In this document: positions 8,289-17,215 of the stretch, in pieces
Position numbering within the stretch: position 1 is the stretch's first letter
Layout: every line of letters starts with the position of its first letter
Source: Blastocatellia bacterium
GTDB lineage: Bacteria; Acidobacteriota; Blastocatellia; Pyrinomonadales; Pyrinomonadaceae
Direction: 5' to 3'
Length of the DNA: 61,251 nucleotides
NCBI GenBank assembly: GCA_016789145.1
Contig: JAEUQI010000006.1
Coordinates: 1 to 61,251, forward strand
Position numbers and translations under genes: made by a program
The notes under the pieces: model-generated
Seen by the model: only the letters and a program-made list of their open reading frames with translations
Told to the model about the DNA's origin: nothing
Databases searched by the model: none

Positions 8289-9752
8289 TTGATAAAATTC
8301 ATCCTGAACAACGAAGATATCAATACTGATCAGCCGTCGGGTTCGACGGTGTTGGATTTCGTTCGTTATCACAAAGACCTGAAAGGCACCAAGATCGGCT
8401 GCCGCGAGGGCGATTGTGGAGCATGTACGATACTTGTCGGCGAGTTGGTTGAAGATAAAGTTCGCTATCGCTCAATGACTTCGTGCCTAATGCCGCTCGC
8501 AAACGCTGCAGGCAAACACATCGTCACTATCGAAGGCATTAACCCAACCGACGGCTCGCTGACACCTGTTCAACAAGCAATGGTCGACGAATCAGGAACT
8601 CAATGCGGTTTCTGTACGGTTGGTTTCGTAATGTCGCTTACAGGAGCGTGTATTGACGGCTCCGACAAGATCTCAGCCATCGACGGCAACATCTGCCGGT
8701 GCACAGGCTACAAATCCATCGAACGCGCAGCATGTCGCTTGTCAGAACCGGGAGCGATAGCGACTGGGTTCCGTGGTGTAGTACCAGACTACTTCGAACA
8801 TATACCTCTTAGGCTTACGTCTCTGCTAGAAAATGGCGTTATCGTTGCCGACTCTTCGAGCCGCCCGCTCACGCAGGCGGTTCTGACAGGGGGCGGCACC
8901 GACCTTTACGTCCAACGCCACGACGAAATGGCTGAGTCGGCGGCGATGCCGTTACTTTATAACAACGAACTTCGCGGCATAACGGACACCGGCACGCACA
9001 TCGAGATCGGAGCTTCGGCGACCGTTACCAACCTGCTCGAATCGCCGTTGATGAACGAGATATTCCCGAAGCTTTACGACCACCTAAAACTCGTCTCATC
9101 AACCCCGATCCGCAACATGGCAACGCTCGCCGGCAACCTAGTAAACGCCTCGCCGATCGGCGACATGACTGTTTGGTTTCTTGCGCTCGACGCGGATATA
9201 ACGCTGGGCACAAGCCCGCATGACAGTAACGGCGTTATACGAACGCTACCGTTGAAAGACCTATATCTAGGTTACAAGCAACTAGCCAAACAGCCCGACG
9301 AGATCATCACCGCGATCCGTTTCAAGCGACCAACCGGCGATTTCCGATTCAATTTCGAAAAGGTCTGCAAACGCACATACCTCGACATTGCCAGCGTAAA
9401 CACAGCGATCTCACTTGAAATAGAATCAAAGCCCGGAGCGGCGTGGGTTCCGCCGGTACTTCGCGGCGAGTTGCCTGATGCGTCTGGTGCCAGCGAGATC
9501 GACTACGTCATTACATCGGCCCACGTCTCCGCCGGCGGCGTCGCACCGATACCTTTGTACCTACGAATAACATCCGAGTTCCTAGTAGGTAGGACCATAA
9601 ACGAAGAAACCATCGACGCCGCGAACGAGATCATTCAATCCGAGATATCGCCTATCTCGGATGTTCGAGGGAGTGAGCAGTATAAAAGGCTATTGTTGAA
9701 GCAGCTATTTAGTGCCCATTTTTACGAATTGTTCAATCAAAACGCGGTATAA
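8289..9752 (+). CDS. xdhA: Xanthine dehydrogenase small subunit (2Fe-2S and FAD domains)
   Basis: The electron-transfer subunit of xanthine dehydrogenase, which oxidises hypoxanthine and xanthine to urate. The 487 residues fuse two [2Fe-2S] domains to an FAD domain. Cys38/43/46/66 (GCREGDCGAC and a following Cys) hold the plant-ferredoxin-type cluster, and Cys106/109/136/138 (CGFC, CRC) the second cluster. The FAD domain shows TGGGTDLYVQ and NMATLAGNLVNASPIGDM. The start is a TTG at 8289, 3 nt after guaD. Bases 8861-8888 inside the linker between the two parts carry a dispersed palindromic repeat that contributes residues near 191-200. The partner xdhB is separated from it by a nucleotidyltransferase module. 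Confidence 0.94.
   Translation: MIKFILNNEDINTDQPSGSTVLDFVRYHKDLKGTKIGCREGDCGACTILVGELVEDKVRYRSMTSCLMPLANAAGKHIVTIEGINPTDGSLTPVQQAMVDESGTQCGFCTVGFVMSLTGACIDGSDKISAIDGNICRCTGYKSIERAACRLSEPGAIATGFRGVVPDYFEHIPLRLTSLLENGVIVADSSSRPLTQAVLTGGGTDLYVQRHDEMAESAAMPLLYNNELRGITDTGTHIEIGASATVTNLLESPLMNEIFPKLYDHLKLVSSTPIRNMATLAGNLVNASPIGDMTVWFLALDADITLGTSPHDSNGVIRTLPLKDLYLGYKQLAKQPDEIITAIRFKRPTGDFRFNFEKVCKRTYLDIASVNTAISLEIESKPGAAWVPPVLRGELPDASGASEIDYVITSAHVSAGGVAPIPLYLRITSEFLVGRTINEETIDAANEIIQSEISPISDVRGSEQYKRLLLKQLFSAHFYELFNQNAV
8861..8888. repeat. Palindromic REP-like repeat, copy 1 (inside xdhA)
   Basis: The 28-bp sequence follows the consensus CCRCCCGCYNNCGCAGGYGG plus TTCTGACA. The ends CCGCC and GGCGG can pair. 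It lies within the xdhA coding region, in the variable linker between the iron-sulfur and FAD domains, where it encodes RPLTQAVLT. Further copies are at 18233-18260, 21384-21411 (inverted) and 21497-21524. Confidence 0.75.
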
Positions 9753-9759
9753 TTTAGGT

Positions 9760-9990
9760 ATGAAAACGAATGTCGTTGTGGGTGAAAATGGTGCTTTTAC
9801 GATGACGCGTCATGGTGAGAACATTAAGGACATGGATCGCTCGTTCGATATCGAGTTTTGGCAGCGTCAAGGTGATGCGGCGATATTCAATGCGGCGTGG
9901 GAACTGATCGAATTTCATCTTCGTTCGAAAGGCATAAATGAGTCCAGACTTCAAAGAGATATTGTCCACTTTCAACCGACACGAAGTTAG
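9760..9990 (+). CDS. Small protein paired with a nucleotidyltransferase (possible antitoxin-like partner)
   Basis: A 76-residue acidic protein. Its C-terminal half, from FWQRQGDAAIFNAAWELIEF to the end, resembles the short ORFs usually found directly upstream of DUF6036-type nucleotidyltransferase genes. The ATG at 9760 is preceded by a short AGGT and lies 7 nt after the xdhA stop. Its 3' end overlaps the start of the nucleotidyltransferase by 53 nt in another frame, implying coupled expression. The biochemical role is unknown; a toxin-antitoxin-like relationship is an inference from the pairing only. Confidence 0.65.
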   Translation: MKTNVVVGENGAFTMTRHGENIKDMDRSFDIEFWQRQGDAAIFNAAWELIEFHLRSKGINESRLQRDIVHFQPTRS

Positions 9991-10387
9991 ATACATGATC
10001 GTTGGCGCATTTGCTGTGATGAAGTATTCGGAGCCTCGTTATACAAAAGATCTGGACATTTGGGTCGAAGCATCCGAGGAAAACGCTGAACGTGTTTTTG
10101 CTGCTCTTGGTGAATTCGGAGCGCCACTCGCGGGTATGTCTGTGTCGGACTTTGCGACTGACGGCTTTTTTCAGATGGGGCAGCCTCCAGTTCGTATCGA
10201 CATCATGATGTCCGTTGATGGTGTGACGTTTGGCGAGGCTTGGCCAAACCGTCAGGACGGAGATTTCGACGGCATTCCTTCGGTGTTTATCGGTAGAGAC
10301 GATTTGTTGATTTGTAAGGCGGCTGCCGGTCGACCACAAGATATTCTCGACATCAATTCGATCCAAACTCCGAGACTTAAGATTTGA
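9938..10387 (+). CDS. Minimal nucleotidyltransferase, DUF6036-like
   Basis: A 149-residue minimal nucleotidyltransferase-fold protein. The strand IVGAFAVMKY is followed by the metal-binding pair in YTKDLDIWV (Asp38 and Asp40), and a third acidic residue is in PPVRIDIMMS near residue 88. This is the G[GA]-x(n)-DxD pattern of MNT and AbiEii-type enzymes, which transfer nucleotides to RNA or proteins and often act in toxin-antitoxin pairs. The start ATG at 9938 has AAAGG upstream and overlaps the preceding small gene. Its TGA stop overlaps the TTG start of xdhB by 4 nt. It is therefore embedded in the xanthine dehydrogenase operon although it has no known role in purine oxidation. Confidence 0.8.
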   Translation: MSPDFKEILSTFNRHEVRYMIVGAFAVMKYSEPRYTKDLDIWVEASEENAERVFAALGEFGAPLAGMSVSDFATDGFFQMGQPPVRIDIMMSVDGVTFGEAWPNRQDGDFDGIPSVFIGRDDLLICKAAAGRPQDILDINSIQTPRLKI

Positions 10388-12630
10388 AGAACATCGACTC
10401 ACATTCACACGTTCGCGGCGAAAGCGTTTATTTGGACGACATTCCGGTTTTTCGCCAGACCTTGTATGCGTGTGTGTTTGATTCGCCAGTTGCTCATGGG
10501 AAATTGTTGAGCGTCGATACAAGTGCCGCCGAGGCTTGCGAGGGCGTGGTTCGCGTGATCGTTGCGAAAGACATCATCGGCGAGAATGAGATCGGTGGTA
10601 TCGTTCAGGACGAGCCGTTGTTGGCGGATGGTGAGGTCCATTTCTGCGGGATGCCTATCGCGGTTGTGGTTGCGACGAGCGAAGAGCTTGCTCGCAAGGC
10701 CGCGAAGAAAATTGTTGTTGATATTGAGGAACTCGAGCCTGTCATCGACGCCCGAACAGCCGCGGCGAATGGCGCTCTGATCGTGCCGCCGAAGAAGTTT
10801 GTTCTCGGGAATACCGAGGACGCATTCGCAAATTGCGCTCACGTTTTCGAGGGAAAGACCGAGCAGAACGGCCAGGAACATTTATACATCGAGACACAAG
10901 GTGCATACTCCGTTCCGACCGAGAATGGTGGTTTGCGAGTCTATTCTTCGACGCAAGGGCCGACGGCGGTTCAGCGTGCAGTTTGTCGTGTTACAGGACT
11001 TGCGATGCACGAGGTCGAGGTCGATGTTCAGCGTTTGGGCGGCGGTTTTGGTGGAAAGGAAGATCAAGCTAACGCGTGGGCCGGCATTTGTGCGGTTGCG
11101 ACACAATTGACCGGAAAGCCCGTAAAATATGCCCTTCACCGCATGGAAGATATGCGAATGACCGGCAAACGGCATCCGTATTCATCGGATTATAAGATCG
11201 GTCTCGATGTGGATCTTAAGATCATCGCCTACGAAGCATCGTTCTACCAAAATGCCGGTGCGTCGTGCGACCTTTCGCCGCCGGTGCTCGAACGTACGCT
11301 GTTTCACTGCACCAACAGCTACTACATTCCAAACGTAACCGCGACCGCATATTGCTGCCGAACGAATCTTCCTCCAAACACAGCGTTCCGTGGTTTCGGC
11401 GGGCCGCAGGGAATGTTTGTCATCGAATCTGCGATTGCTCACGCCGCTGAAAAGCTCGGAGTTTCGGCGAGCGAAATTCAACGCCGTAATCTGCTCGAAT
11501 CAGGCGACGAATTCCCATACGGCCAGATCGCCGAGAGCGAAGCTGTGACGAGTTGGACGCAGGCCGACGCGAAGTTTGACTTTGCGGCTTTGCAGCGAGA
11601 GGCGGATGAATTCAATGCTTCGTCGAAATATTTCCGCAAAGGCGTCGCTGCGATGCCGATATGTTTTGGCATATCGTTCACCAAGACGCCGATGAACCAG
11701 GCTCGCTCGCTCGTCCACGTTTACACCGACGGCAGCGTTGCCATTTCGACCGGAGCCGTCGAAATGGGCCAGGGCGTCAATACCAAGATCGCACAGGTAG
11801 CCGCCAAGGTTTTCGGCCTGTCGATCGACCACATCAAGGTTCACACGACAAACACACTGCGTATCTCGAATACATCGCCGACTGCCGCTTCGGCCGCCGC
11901 AGATCTGAACGGCAAAGCGACGCAGATCGCGTGTGAGACAATCCGAGGCCGTCTCATCGAAGTCGCATGCGAAATGCTCGGCGGGATCACGCCTGAAGGC
12001 GTAACTCTTACTGATAGGAAAGTTCACATAAACGGCGAAACGACTGAACTCGAGTGGGAGTCGCTAGTTATGGAGGCTCATCTTCGCCGCGTAAACCTAA
12101 GCGAACACTCGCACTACGCGACGCCGGGCATTGGGTTTGATTGGGCGACCGCGAAAGGGCATCCGTTTGCTTATCACGTTTACGGAACGGCGTTCGTCGG
12201 CGTTACGGTCGATTGTCTGCGTGGTCGTTATGAGGTTGATTACGTTAAATGCTGTCACGATTTCGGCACTTCGATGAACACCGCCGTCGATCTCGGCCAG
12301 ATCGAAGGCGGTATCGTCCAAGGCCTCGGCTGGATGACAATGGAAGAGGTCGTTTACGACGAAAAAGGCAAGCTCCGCTCAAACGCCCTCTCAACCTATA
12401 AGGTCCCCGACATCTACTCGGTCCCCAAAGAGATCGCCGTTCTGCCGCTCGAAACCGACCGCAACAACCTCGCCATCTTCAACTCCAAAGCCGTCGGCGA
12501 ACCACCGCTGATGTACGGTATTGGCGCTTATTTTGCAATCCGACATGCCGTAATGGCATACACCCCATGTTCGCCCGACTTCGATCTTCCGTTTACGCCG
12601 GAGAAGGTATTGTTATGTCTATTTGGATGA
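10384..12630 (+). CDS. xdhB: Xanthine dehydrogenase large (molybdopterin) subunit
   Basis: The molybdenum-cofactor subunit that hydroxylates hypoxanthine and xanthine. The 748-residue length is normal for bacterial XdhB. Landmarks are the N-terminal SHVRGESVYLDDIP, QRLGGGFGGKED, AFRGFGGPQGMF, the cofactor-binding EMGQGVNTK and the catalytic-glutamate motif AVGEPPLMYG near the C-terminus. The TTG start at 10384 overlaps the nucleotidyltransferase stop, so its translation now depends on reading through that inserted pair. The usual next gene, xdhC, is 4.6 kb away beyond an island on the other strand. Confidence 0.95.
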   Translation: MKNIDSHSHVRGESVYLDDIPVFRQTLYACVFDSPVAHGKLLSVDTSAAEACEGVVRVIVAKDIIGENEIGGIVQDEPLLADGEVHFCGMPIAVVVATSEELARKAAKKIVVDIEELEPVIDARTAAANGALIVPPKKFVLGNTEDAFANCAHVFEGKTEQNGQEHLYIETQGAYSVPTENGGLRVYSSTQGPTAVQRAVCRVTGLAMHEVEVDVQRLGGGFGGKEDQANAWAGICAVATQLTGKPVKYALHRMEDMRMTGKRHPYSSDYKIGLDVDLKIIAYEASFYQNAGASCDLSPPVLERTLFHCTNSYYIPNVTATAYCCRTNLPPNTAFRGFGGPQGMFVIESAIAHAAEKLGVSASEIQRRNLLESGDEFPYGQIAESEAVTSWTQADAKFDFAALQREADEFNASSKYFRKGVAAMPICFGISFTKTPMNQARSLVHVYTDGSVAISTGAVEMGQGVNTKIAQVAAKVFGLSIDHIKVHTTNTLRISNTSPTAASAAADLNGKATQIACETIRGRLIEVACEMLGGITPEGVTLTDRKVHINGETTELEWESLVMEAHLRRVNLSEHSHYATPGIGFDWATAKGHPFAYHVYGTAFVGVTVDCLRGRYEVDYVKCCHDFGTSMNTAVDLGQIEGGIVQGLGWMTMEEVVYDEKGKLRSNALSTYKVPDIYSVPKEIAVLPLETDRNNLAIFNSKAVGEPPLMYGIGAYFAIRHAVMAYTPCSPDFDLPFTPEKVLLCLFG

Positions 12631-12703
12631 AGACTGGAAGGCCACCGTTTCACAGGACGACAATTGACTATCGATTCATATTACACTTGTTAGAAATTTG
12701 TGC

Positions 12704-14206
12704 CTACAGTTCTTCTTCTATTGAGAACTTGGCAGAGCCTTCGGCTACGACCCAACTGGGCAAGCCTTTAGAAGAAACCGCCTTATGGACTTCAGCAATA
12801 GAATAAATCGACACAGGTTTCGCACCAAACACTATTTTGATACCCAGTTTTAAGTTATCTTTTGACGTATCTTCATTAGCTGAAAGTTTCTTAATCACTC
12901 CATTCGCCAGTAAATCGCGATTGGCTTGGTTATCGAACCACGTCAATCCCTTTGTAGTAATATCTTGACTTAGCTTCTCGAGTTCTTTTAGGTATTCTCC
13001 TTTTTTTTCACCAACTACTTTGGCTTCGAGTTTGAGACCGATAAATATCTCGTATGTTATAACACCCTCATCTTCTTTTTTTTCAACCGTAAACTCGTAT
13101 CTTCCAAGATGTCCTGAAAAAGCCGACGTTTTCGAAGCGAACGGTTCGGCAGGAGAGATTGGGACGCTCGCTTGCGCAAACGAACCTGTCTTTTCGTAAG
13201 TATCGATAGAGAACAATGAGAAATACGTCATTCCCCATTCCCTTCTTCCCTCTACCTTAACCTGCAATTTATCCTCAATCCCCATCTTTGCGGTGATCGA
13301 CCACGCTTGTTTGTCTGCTTCGTAAAAGCGCAGGGTCTTTGCATCCGGATAGTAATCAGCATTGCAAAGTAACCTAAATAACGTCGGCTGTACTGCAGTG
13401 ACAACGGCTCCGTCGATTGGATGAGTGAAGGTTTTCAAGTTTCCGTCCTTATCACGATAGTTAAAAACAAAGAGAAGACCGATTGGGTTTCTTTCTATTC
13501 TGTTTAGTTTGACCGCGCCAGTGCTGATTTGTAACATTCTGGCTACGCCGTGTCTCAGGTCTTTTTCATAAATTTCTCTGAGCTCACTTTCATCCCTGAT
13601 CTTGAGAATTTTATCGATCACCTCGGTGAATCCGGAAAAACGCCCAAGTTGCTTTAAGACATCAGCCGTTATTTCGAGGCTTGACACCGCGGTATCTACG
13701 TGCCTCTTAATCACTCTGGCATTGCAGATCAATAGATTGCATAGGAATTGAGCCAAATGCCTATTGTCTTTGAACTCCATCCCCTTGACCCAAGAGATAC
13801 TGTAAAGATCGCCAGAGACGTTCAGAAAATCCAACAAAACGGCCAAATCGTATTCAATCGCAAGCTTAATACCAGCCTCGATCTTTATCCGGTAATCGTC
13901 GGACGAACTACCCGCCTTTGCATCGACGCTATACGAACCAAACAGAGCAAAACTAATGCCTGCGGCCGCATCCAAAAGCCCCGTTTTCCCTAGGCTTACT
14001 TTCGCACCAATATACTCCTTGACCTCAAAACTTGCCTTAGTCGCCCTAGTGTCTTCTGGTAAAGAAGCAAAAATCCGGTCAAAGATCGCATCTCGAAGTT
14101 TGTTGCCTTCCGACGTAAGTTCCTGGACCTCTTCATTAGTAAAGGCAGGCGAAAGATCGCTAGAGTACGAACCGACTGGATTTGCAAACGCAGCATAGCC
14201 GGTCAT
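12704..14206 (-). CDS. Unknown protein, second gene of the AT-richer island
   Basis: A 500-residue protein with no family recognised. It has no signal peptide or obvious membrane segment. The sequence alternates helical charged stretches (about 20-60, 160-240) with beta-rich ones (FVFNYRDKDGNLKTFTHPID, RYEFTVEKKEDEGVITYEIFIGLKLEAK). An excellent AGGAGA ribosome-binding site precedes the ATG, and the ATG overlaps the TGA of the 944-residue gene as ATGA. The two are therefore a translationally coupled pair and probably act together. Base composition is clearly AT-richer than the flanking xdh genes, consistent with acquisition by transfer. Confidence 0.75.
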   Translation of the reverse strand: MTGYAAFANPVGSYSSDLSPAFTNEEVQELTSEGNKLRDAIFDRIFASLPEDTRATKASFEVKEYIGAKVSLGKTGLLDAAAGISFALFGSYSVDAKAGSSSDDYRIKIEAGIKLAIEYDLAVLLDFLNVSGDLYSISWVKGMEFKDNRHLAQFLCNLLICNARVIKRHVDTAVSSLEITADVLKQLGRFSGFTEVIDKILKIRDESELREIYEKDLRHGVARMLQISTGAVKLNRIERNPIGLLFVFNYRDKDGNLKTFTHPIDGAVVTAVQPTLFRLLCNADYYPDAKTLRFYEADKQAWSITAKMGIEDKLQVKVEGRREWGMTYFSLFSIDTYEKTGSFAQASVPISPAEPFASKTSAFSGHLGRYEFTVEKKEDEGVITYEIFIGLKLEAKVVGEKKGEYLKELEKLSQDITTKGLTWFDNQANRDLLANGVIKKLSANEDTSKDNLKLGIKIVFGAKPVSIYSIAEVHKAVSSKGLPSWVVAEGSAKFSIEEEL

Positions 14207-17037
14207 GTATTCTCCTTACATTCTTCCAAAGGATAATTGGGCAGGCATTTTGATTCATCTCGTAGAAAGACCAATGTGGTCGGCGTGACGTATTCCCAGG
14301 GAGCTCCGACGTAGACGGCCCCCGTTGACCACTTTAGGTCAGTTCCGATAATTCCCGCGTAGTCCCTGTCGAGCGATATGATCCAGGATCGATGTTGAGC
14401 TACCGAGGTATTTTCTTGAATATTCGTGATACGATAGACCTTGCAATCAATGATGATCTCACGGTCGATGTCTGCATCGATGTTGGCTTGGTTCAGTGCA
14501 TCAGGGCTGGCGTTAAAGTCCCAGTAGTGATCGGAGTCGTTCAATATCACTGATTTGGCTCCGAAGGCATTAGGAGTCGTGTCCAACTCGCCGTCCCTGT
14601 CGGCATAATAATTTTGTTTTTGTTCCTTAAGTTCCTGAGCGAGTGAAACATAATGCGGGTCGCTTGATAGAGGCGGGTCGCCCTGGCCTCCCCAAATCTC
14701 TCCGTATGTAAGAAAATAGGAAACGTAATCGTCAAAACCATCCCTGATCGGGACCAATACCCGGCAACTACCCGCCTCAAGAAATTTTTTGAAGATTAGA
14801 TCGGTCGCTTCGTCGTTGAGCTTGTCTCCCCACGTGCATTTCTTACCCCAAAAATACGGGTAAAAAATGTATGTCATAAGATTCCAGCTGAACGCCTGTT
14901 CGAAGAACTGGATGAACTTCCCTTCTTCCTCCACCTCACGGAGATTCATCTCCGGATAGCCGCAAGGTTCGACCATATTCTTCATTGAACTAAACTGGTC
15001 GAAAAACTGGCACGAAATATACGAGATTGCCATTCTTTTCAACTCAGTTCTTTCTATCTCCCTGTTGATGAACGGGTTCTGATTGTTGCGTTTCCTCTTT
15101 TGTTCTTCTTCCTTAGCCTCAAACTCCTGTTTCTCTTTTCTAAAAAGAGAGAGAGCCTTTTCGTGATCCTCAGTGATCTTGCTGAAGATACTCAATTGCC
15201 ATTTATAGAGAGCTTCGGGCATCAGCTCGCATTGAACTAAGATCTTCGTATGGACATTGCGAAAATTGTTGGATTTACTTCTGAATGCCGTTTGTTCGCC
15301 TACCAAGCCAGGCAGAGTTGCCGACTCTTTAGACGTGTCGCTCGCAAAATAGATCTCGTTGGTTCCATCACCAAAAACGAAAGACGCATACTCATCATTG
15401 CTTCTGTTCCCGTAGTGAAAATTGAAGTGCATTGACACTGCGCGATACATCTCAGGTATCGTGAAGTTCCATACCTCGACGTACTCTTTTCCGTCATCGG
15501 TGTACTCAAGTTGTATTGGTCCGACGGCAAATTCTAGTTTTTCATCTGGGATTACGTCGTATTTGTCGATATTGTAGGTGTTAACTAAGTCAATATAATT
15601 TTCCCGGGTAACACCTTTCGGTCCCTTTATCGCAAGCGTTGGCTCCTTCGCTTGAAAACGCTTGCCAAGTAGCGCCTTATAAAGAGAGGCTGGTTCCGGA
15701 AGGACCAACTCGATCACGGCTTTTCGTCCATAATTGTAAACTTGAGCTCTAGAGACCTTATTTACAAAAAGATACTGGCCGGACATGTTATGTTTGCCCT
15801 TGTTATCAAAGGTGTGCCGGTTGGTCTCTTCGGTTTCAAAAACTCGCCTCGTAGAAGTCAGTTTTCTTACCTTTTCCTCAACTTGTTTGATTGCTCTATC
15901 GACAATGTCTTTAGACGAATTTAATACTTCCTTATTTGTTTGAGCTTTCGATTTGCTACTTGTGAAACTAGTGTTTCCTGTAATATTGAATTTTCCCGTA
16001 GCCTCTTTGCCGTGGGTATAGTTGGCGGTCACGCCGGCGGTCAGAGATGAGTCGTTCTTAACTACATTTTCAGTTTCTTTTTGGACAGAGGCTTTTTCTT
16101 CAGTCTGTAGATATCTTTCTTCAAATTGCCTAATTTCTTCCTCAGTTTCGATGAGCTCTTCAGTGCGTTCCAGACGCCGATGTTCGGTAGACAGCTCTTC
16201 TCCTTCCATAACATTCTTAATGTATGAAAGATCCCCAGCCTGATAGCGTGTGGTTTCCTCTTTGACAACTAATAGATCAATGATGTCCATGCGAGGCTTT
16301 GCGCAGCACTTGCTCTGGGGAATGCACTTATCATCGACAACGCAAACGCAATCCGTGGACGTACAGCCACCTGATGATTGAAAACTATCGGATGCGGGTT
16401 TGTCGTCGAGAAAAGAAAAGACTTTGTTTTCATTTGGTGGATTATATTCATCAAGTTTCGTAAAGCATTCTGGAAGAACGACCGGACAAGTAAAGTGACT
16501 AAGGATACTTTTCTCCGGCAGATCCATTTTGTAGTTGAAGCACCGTTCGACAAGGGTCATCACTCGCAGGATCGATAAGTAGTCGATATTCTCTTTTCGC
16601 CCTAGTTGTTTGTAGGTGGCGAGAGCAAGAGCAGTGTCGGCAATGGCCGTTCTTTCGGTGAAATAGTCTGAGCGATCCTTTCGGAATAGATCCGCCAGCC
16701 TCGACTCATTGATCGCGTTGTAGCAATACTCCTTATCGATTCCCGCTCCTCTCGAAAGCAGGGAAGCAATCGTCGACGCCCAATGTGGTCCAAGATCATC
16801 AATGCTTTTTATCGACTCCTTTCCCAAAAGAAATCGTTTCATTTCGTCCTTCAAGAGTTTGACGTTGTTCGTTTTGCAAAGGCTTAGCCACTTGCTAAAC
16901 CGCTGCGAGCAATATCCGTCGGGATGTGTATGAATCCCGAATGAGACGATTCTCGCTTTGCTTAAAATTTCAACATTTCTGGTTGTAAATAATCTAAGTA
17001 GTTCTGACATAGTTTTAGCTAACTGAAATCCATCCAA
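14203..17037 (-). CDS. Large unknown protein with Cys cluster and charged coiled-coil core
   Basis: A 944-residue protein without a recognised enzymatic motif, signal peptide or membrane segment. Residues 1-215 are helical. Residues about 225-246 hold a compact cysteine cluster (GGCTSTDCVCVVDDKC followed by CC) that could bind metal. Residues about 250-330 are a highly charged segment rich in RRLERTEE and TEEEIRQFEERYLQTEE, with a second charged helix near 375-410. Residues 420 onward are beta-rich (SGQYLFVNKVSRAQVYNYGRKAVIELVLPEP), followed by mixed structure to the end. I have an impression of similar large unknown bacterial proteins with a Cys cluster before DLLVVKEE..RY..G and a TEE-rich repeat, but no function. 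The start is ambiguous: TTG at 17037 with AGGA just upstream, or ATG at 17010. Codon use is AT-rich against the neighbours. Confidence 0.75.
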   Translation of the reverse strand: MDGFQLAKTMSELLRLFTTRNVEILSKARIVSFGIHTHPDGYCSQRFSKWLSLCKTNNVKLLKDEMKRFLLGKESIKSIDDLGPHWASTIASLLSRGAGIDKEYCYNAINESRLADLFRKDRSDYFTERTAIADTALALATYKQLGRKENIDYLSILRVMTLVERCFNYKMDLPEKSILSHFTCPVVLPECFTKLDEYNPPNENKVFSFLDDKPASDSFQSSGGCTSTDCVCVVDDKCIPQSKCCAKPRMDIIDLLVVKEETTRYQAGDLSYIKNVMEGEELSTEHRRLERTEELIETEEEIRQFEERYLQTEEKASVQKETENVVKNDSSLTAGVTANYTHGKEATGKFNITGNTSFTSSKSKAQTNKEVLNSSKDIVDRAIKQVEEKVRKLTSTRRVFETEETNRHTFDNKGKHNMSGQYLFVNKVSRAQVYNYGRKAVIELVLPEPASLYKALLGKRFQAKEPTLAIKGPKGVTRENYIDLVNTYNIDKYDVIPDEKLEFAVGPIQLEYTDDGKEYVEVWNFTIPEMYRAVSMHFNFHYGNRSNDEYASFVFGDGTNEIYFASDTSKESATLPGLVGEQTAFRSKSNNFRNVHTKILVQCELMPEALYKWQLSIFSKITEDHEKALSLFRKEKQEFEAKEEEQKRKRNNQNPFINREIERTELKRMAISYISCQFFDQFSSMKNMVEPCGYPEMNLREVEEEGKFIQFFEQAFSWNLMTYIFYPYFWGKKCTWGDKLNDEATDLIFKKFLEAGSCRVLVPIRDGFDDYVSYFLTYGEIWGGQGDPPLSSDPHYVSLAQELKEQKQNYYADRDGELDTTPNAFGAKSVILNDSDHYWDFNASPDALNQANIDADIDREIIIDCKVYRITNIQENTSVAQHRSWIISLDRDYAGIIGTDLKWSTGAVYVGAPWEYVTPTTLVFLRDESKCLPNYPLEECKENT

Positions 17038-17215
17038 TTATCCTGTCCAATGTGTTCCGCACAATGTACCACGTAACCGCGGAAATTCAAACGTTAATTG
17101 TATTTTGCACATCGGTGCTACATCAGTACGTGTCAAAAATCGCAAAAGCGTAACAGGTTATTTTCATTTTTTCTTGAAAGGTAAGTTCTTGGAGGTTTGG
17201 AGTAGAATCTTTAAA

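Noticed and set aside
9638..9662. Perfect 10-bp hairpin ATCCGAGATA/TATCTCGGAT near the 3' end of xdhA
   Set aside because: It lies within coding sequence with no T run and no other copy seen. Chance or a minor mRNA structure is likely.
17105..17215. N-terminal extension of xdhC from a TTG at 17105
   Set aside because: The added residues do not resemble XdhC, and the stretch looks like leader DNA. Family similarity begins only after the GTG at 17216.
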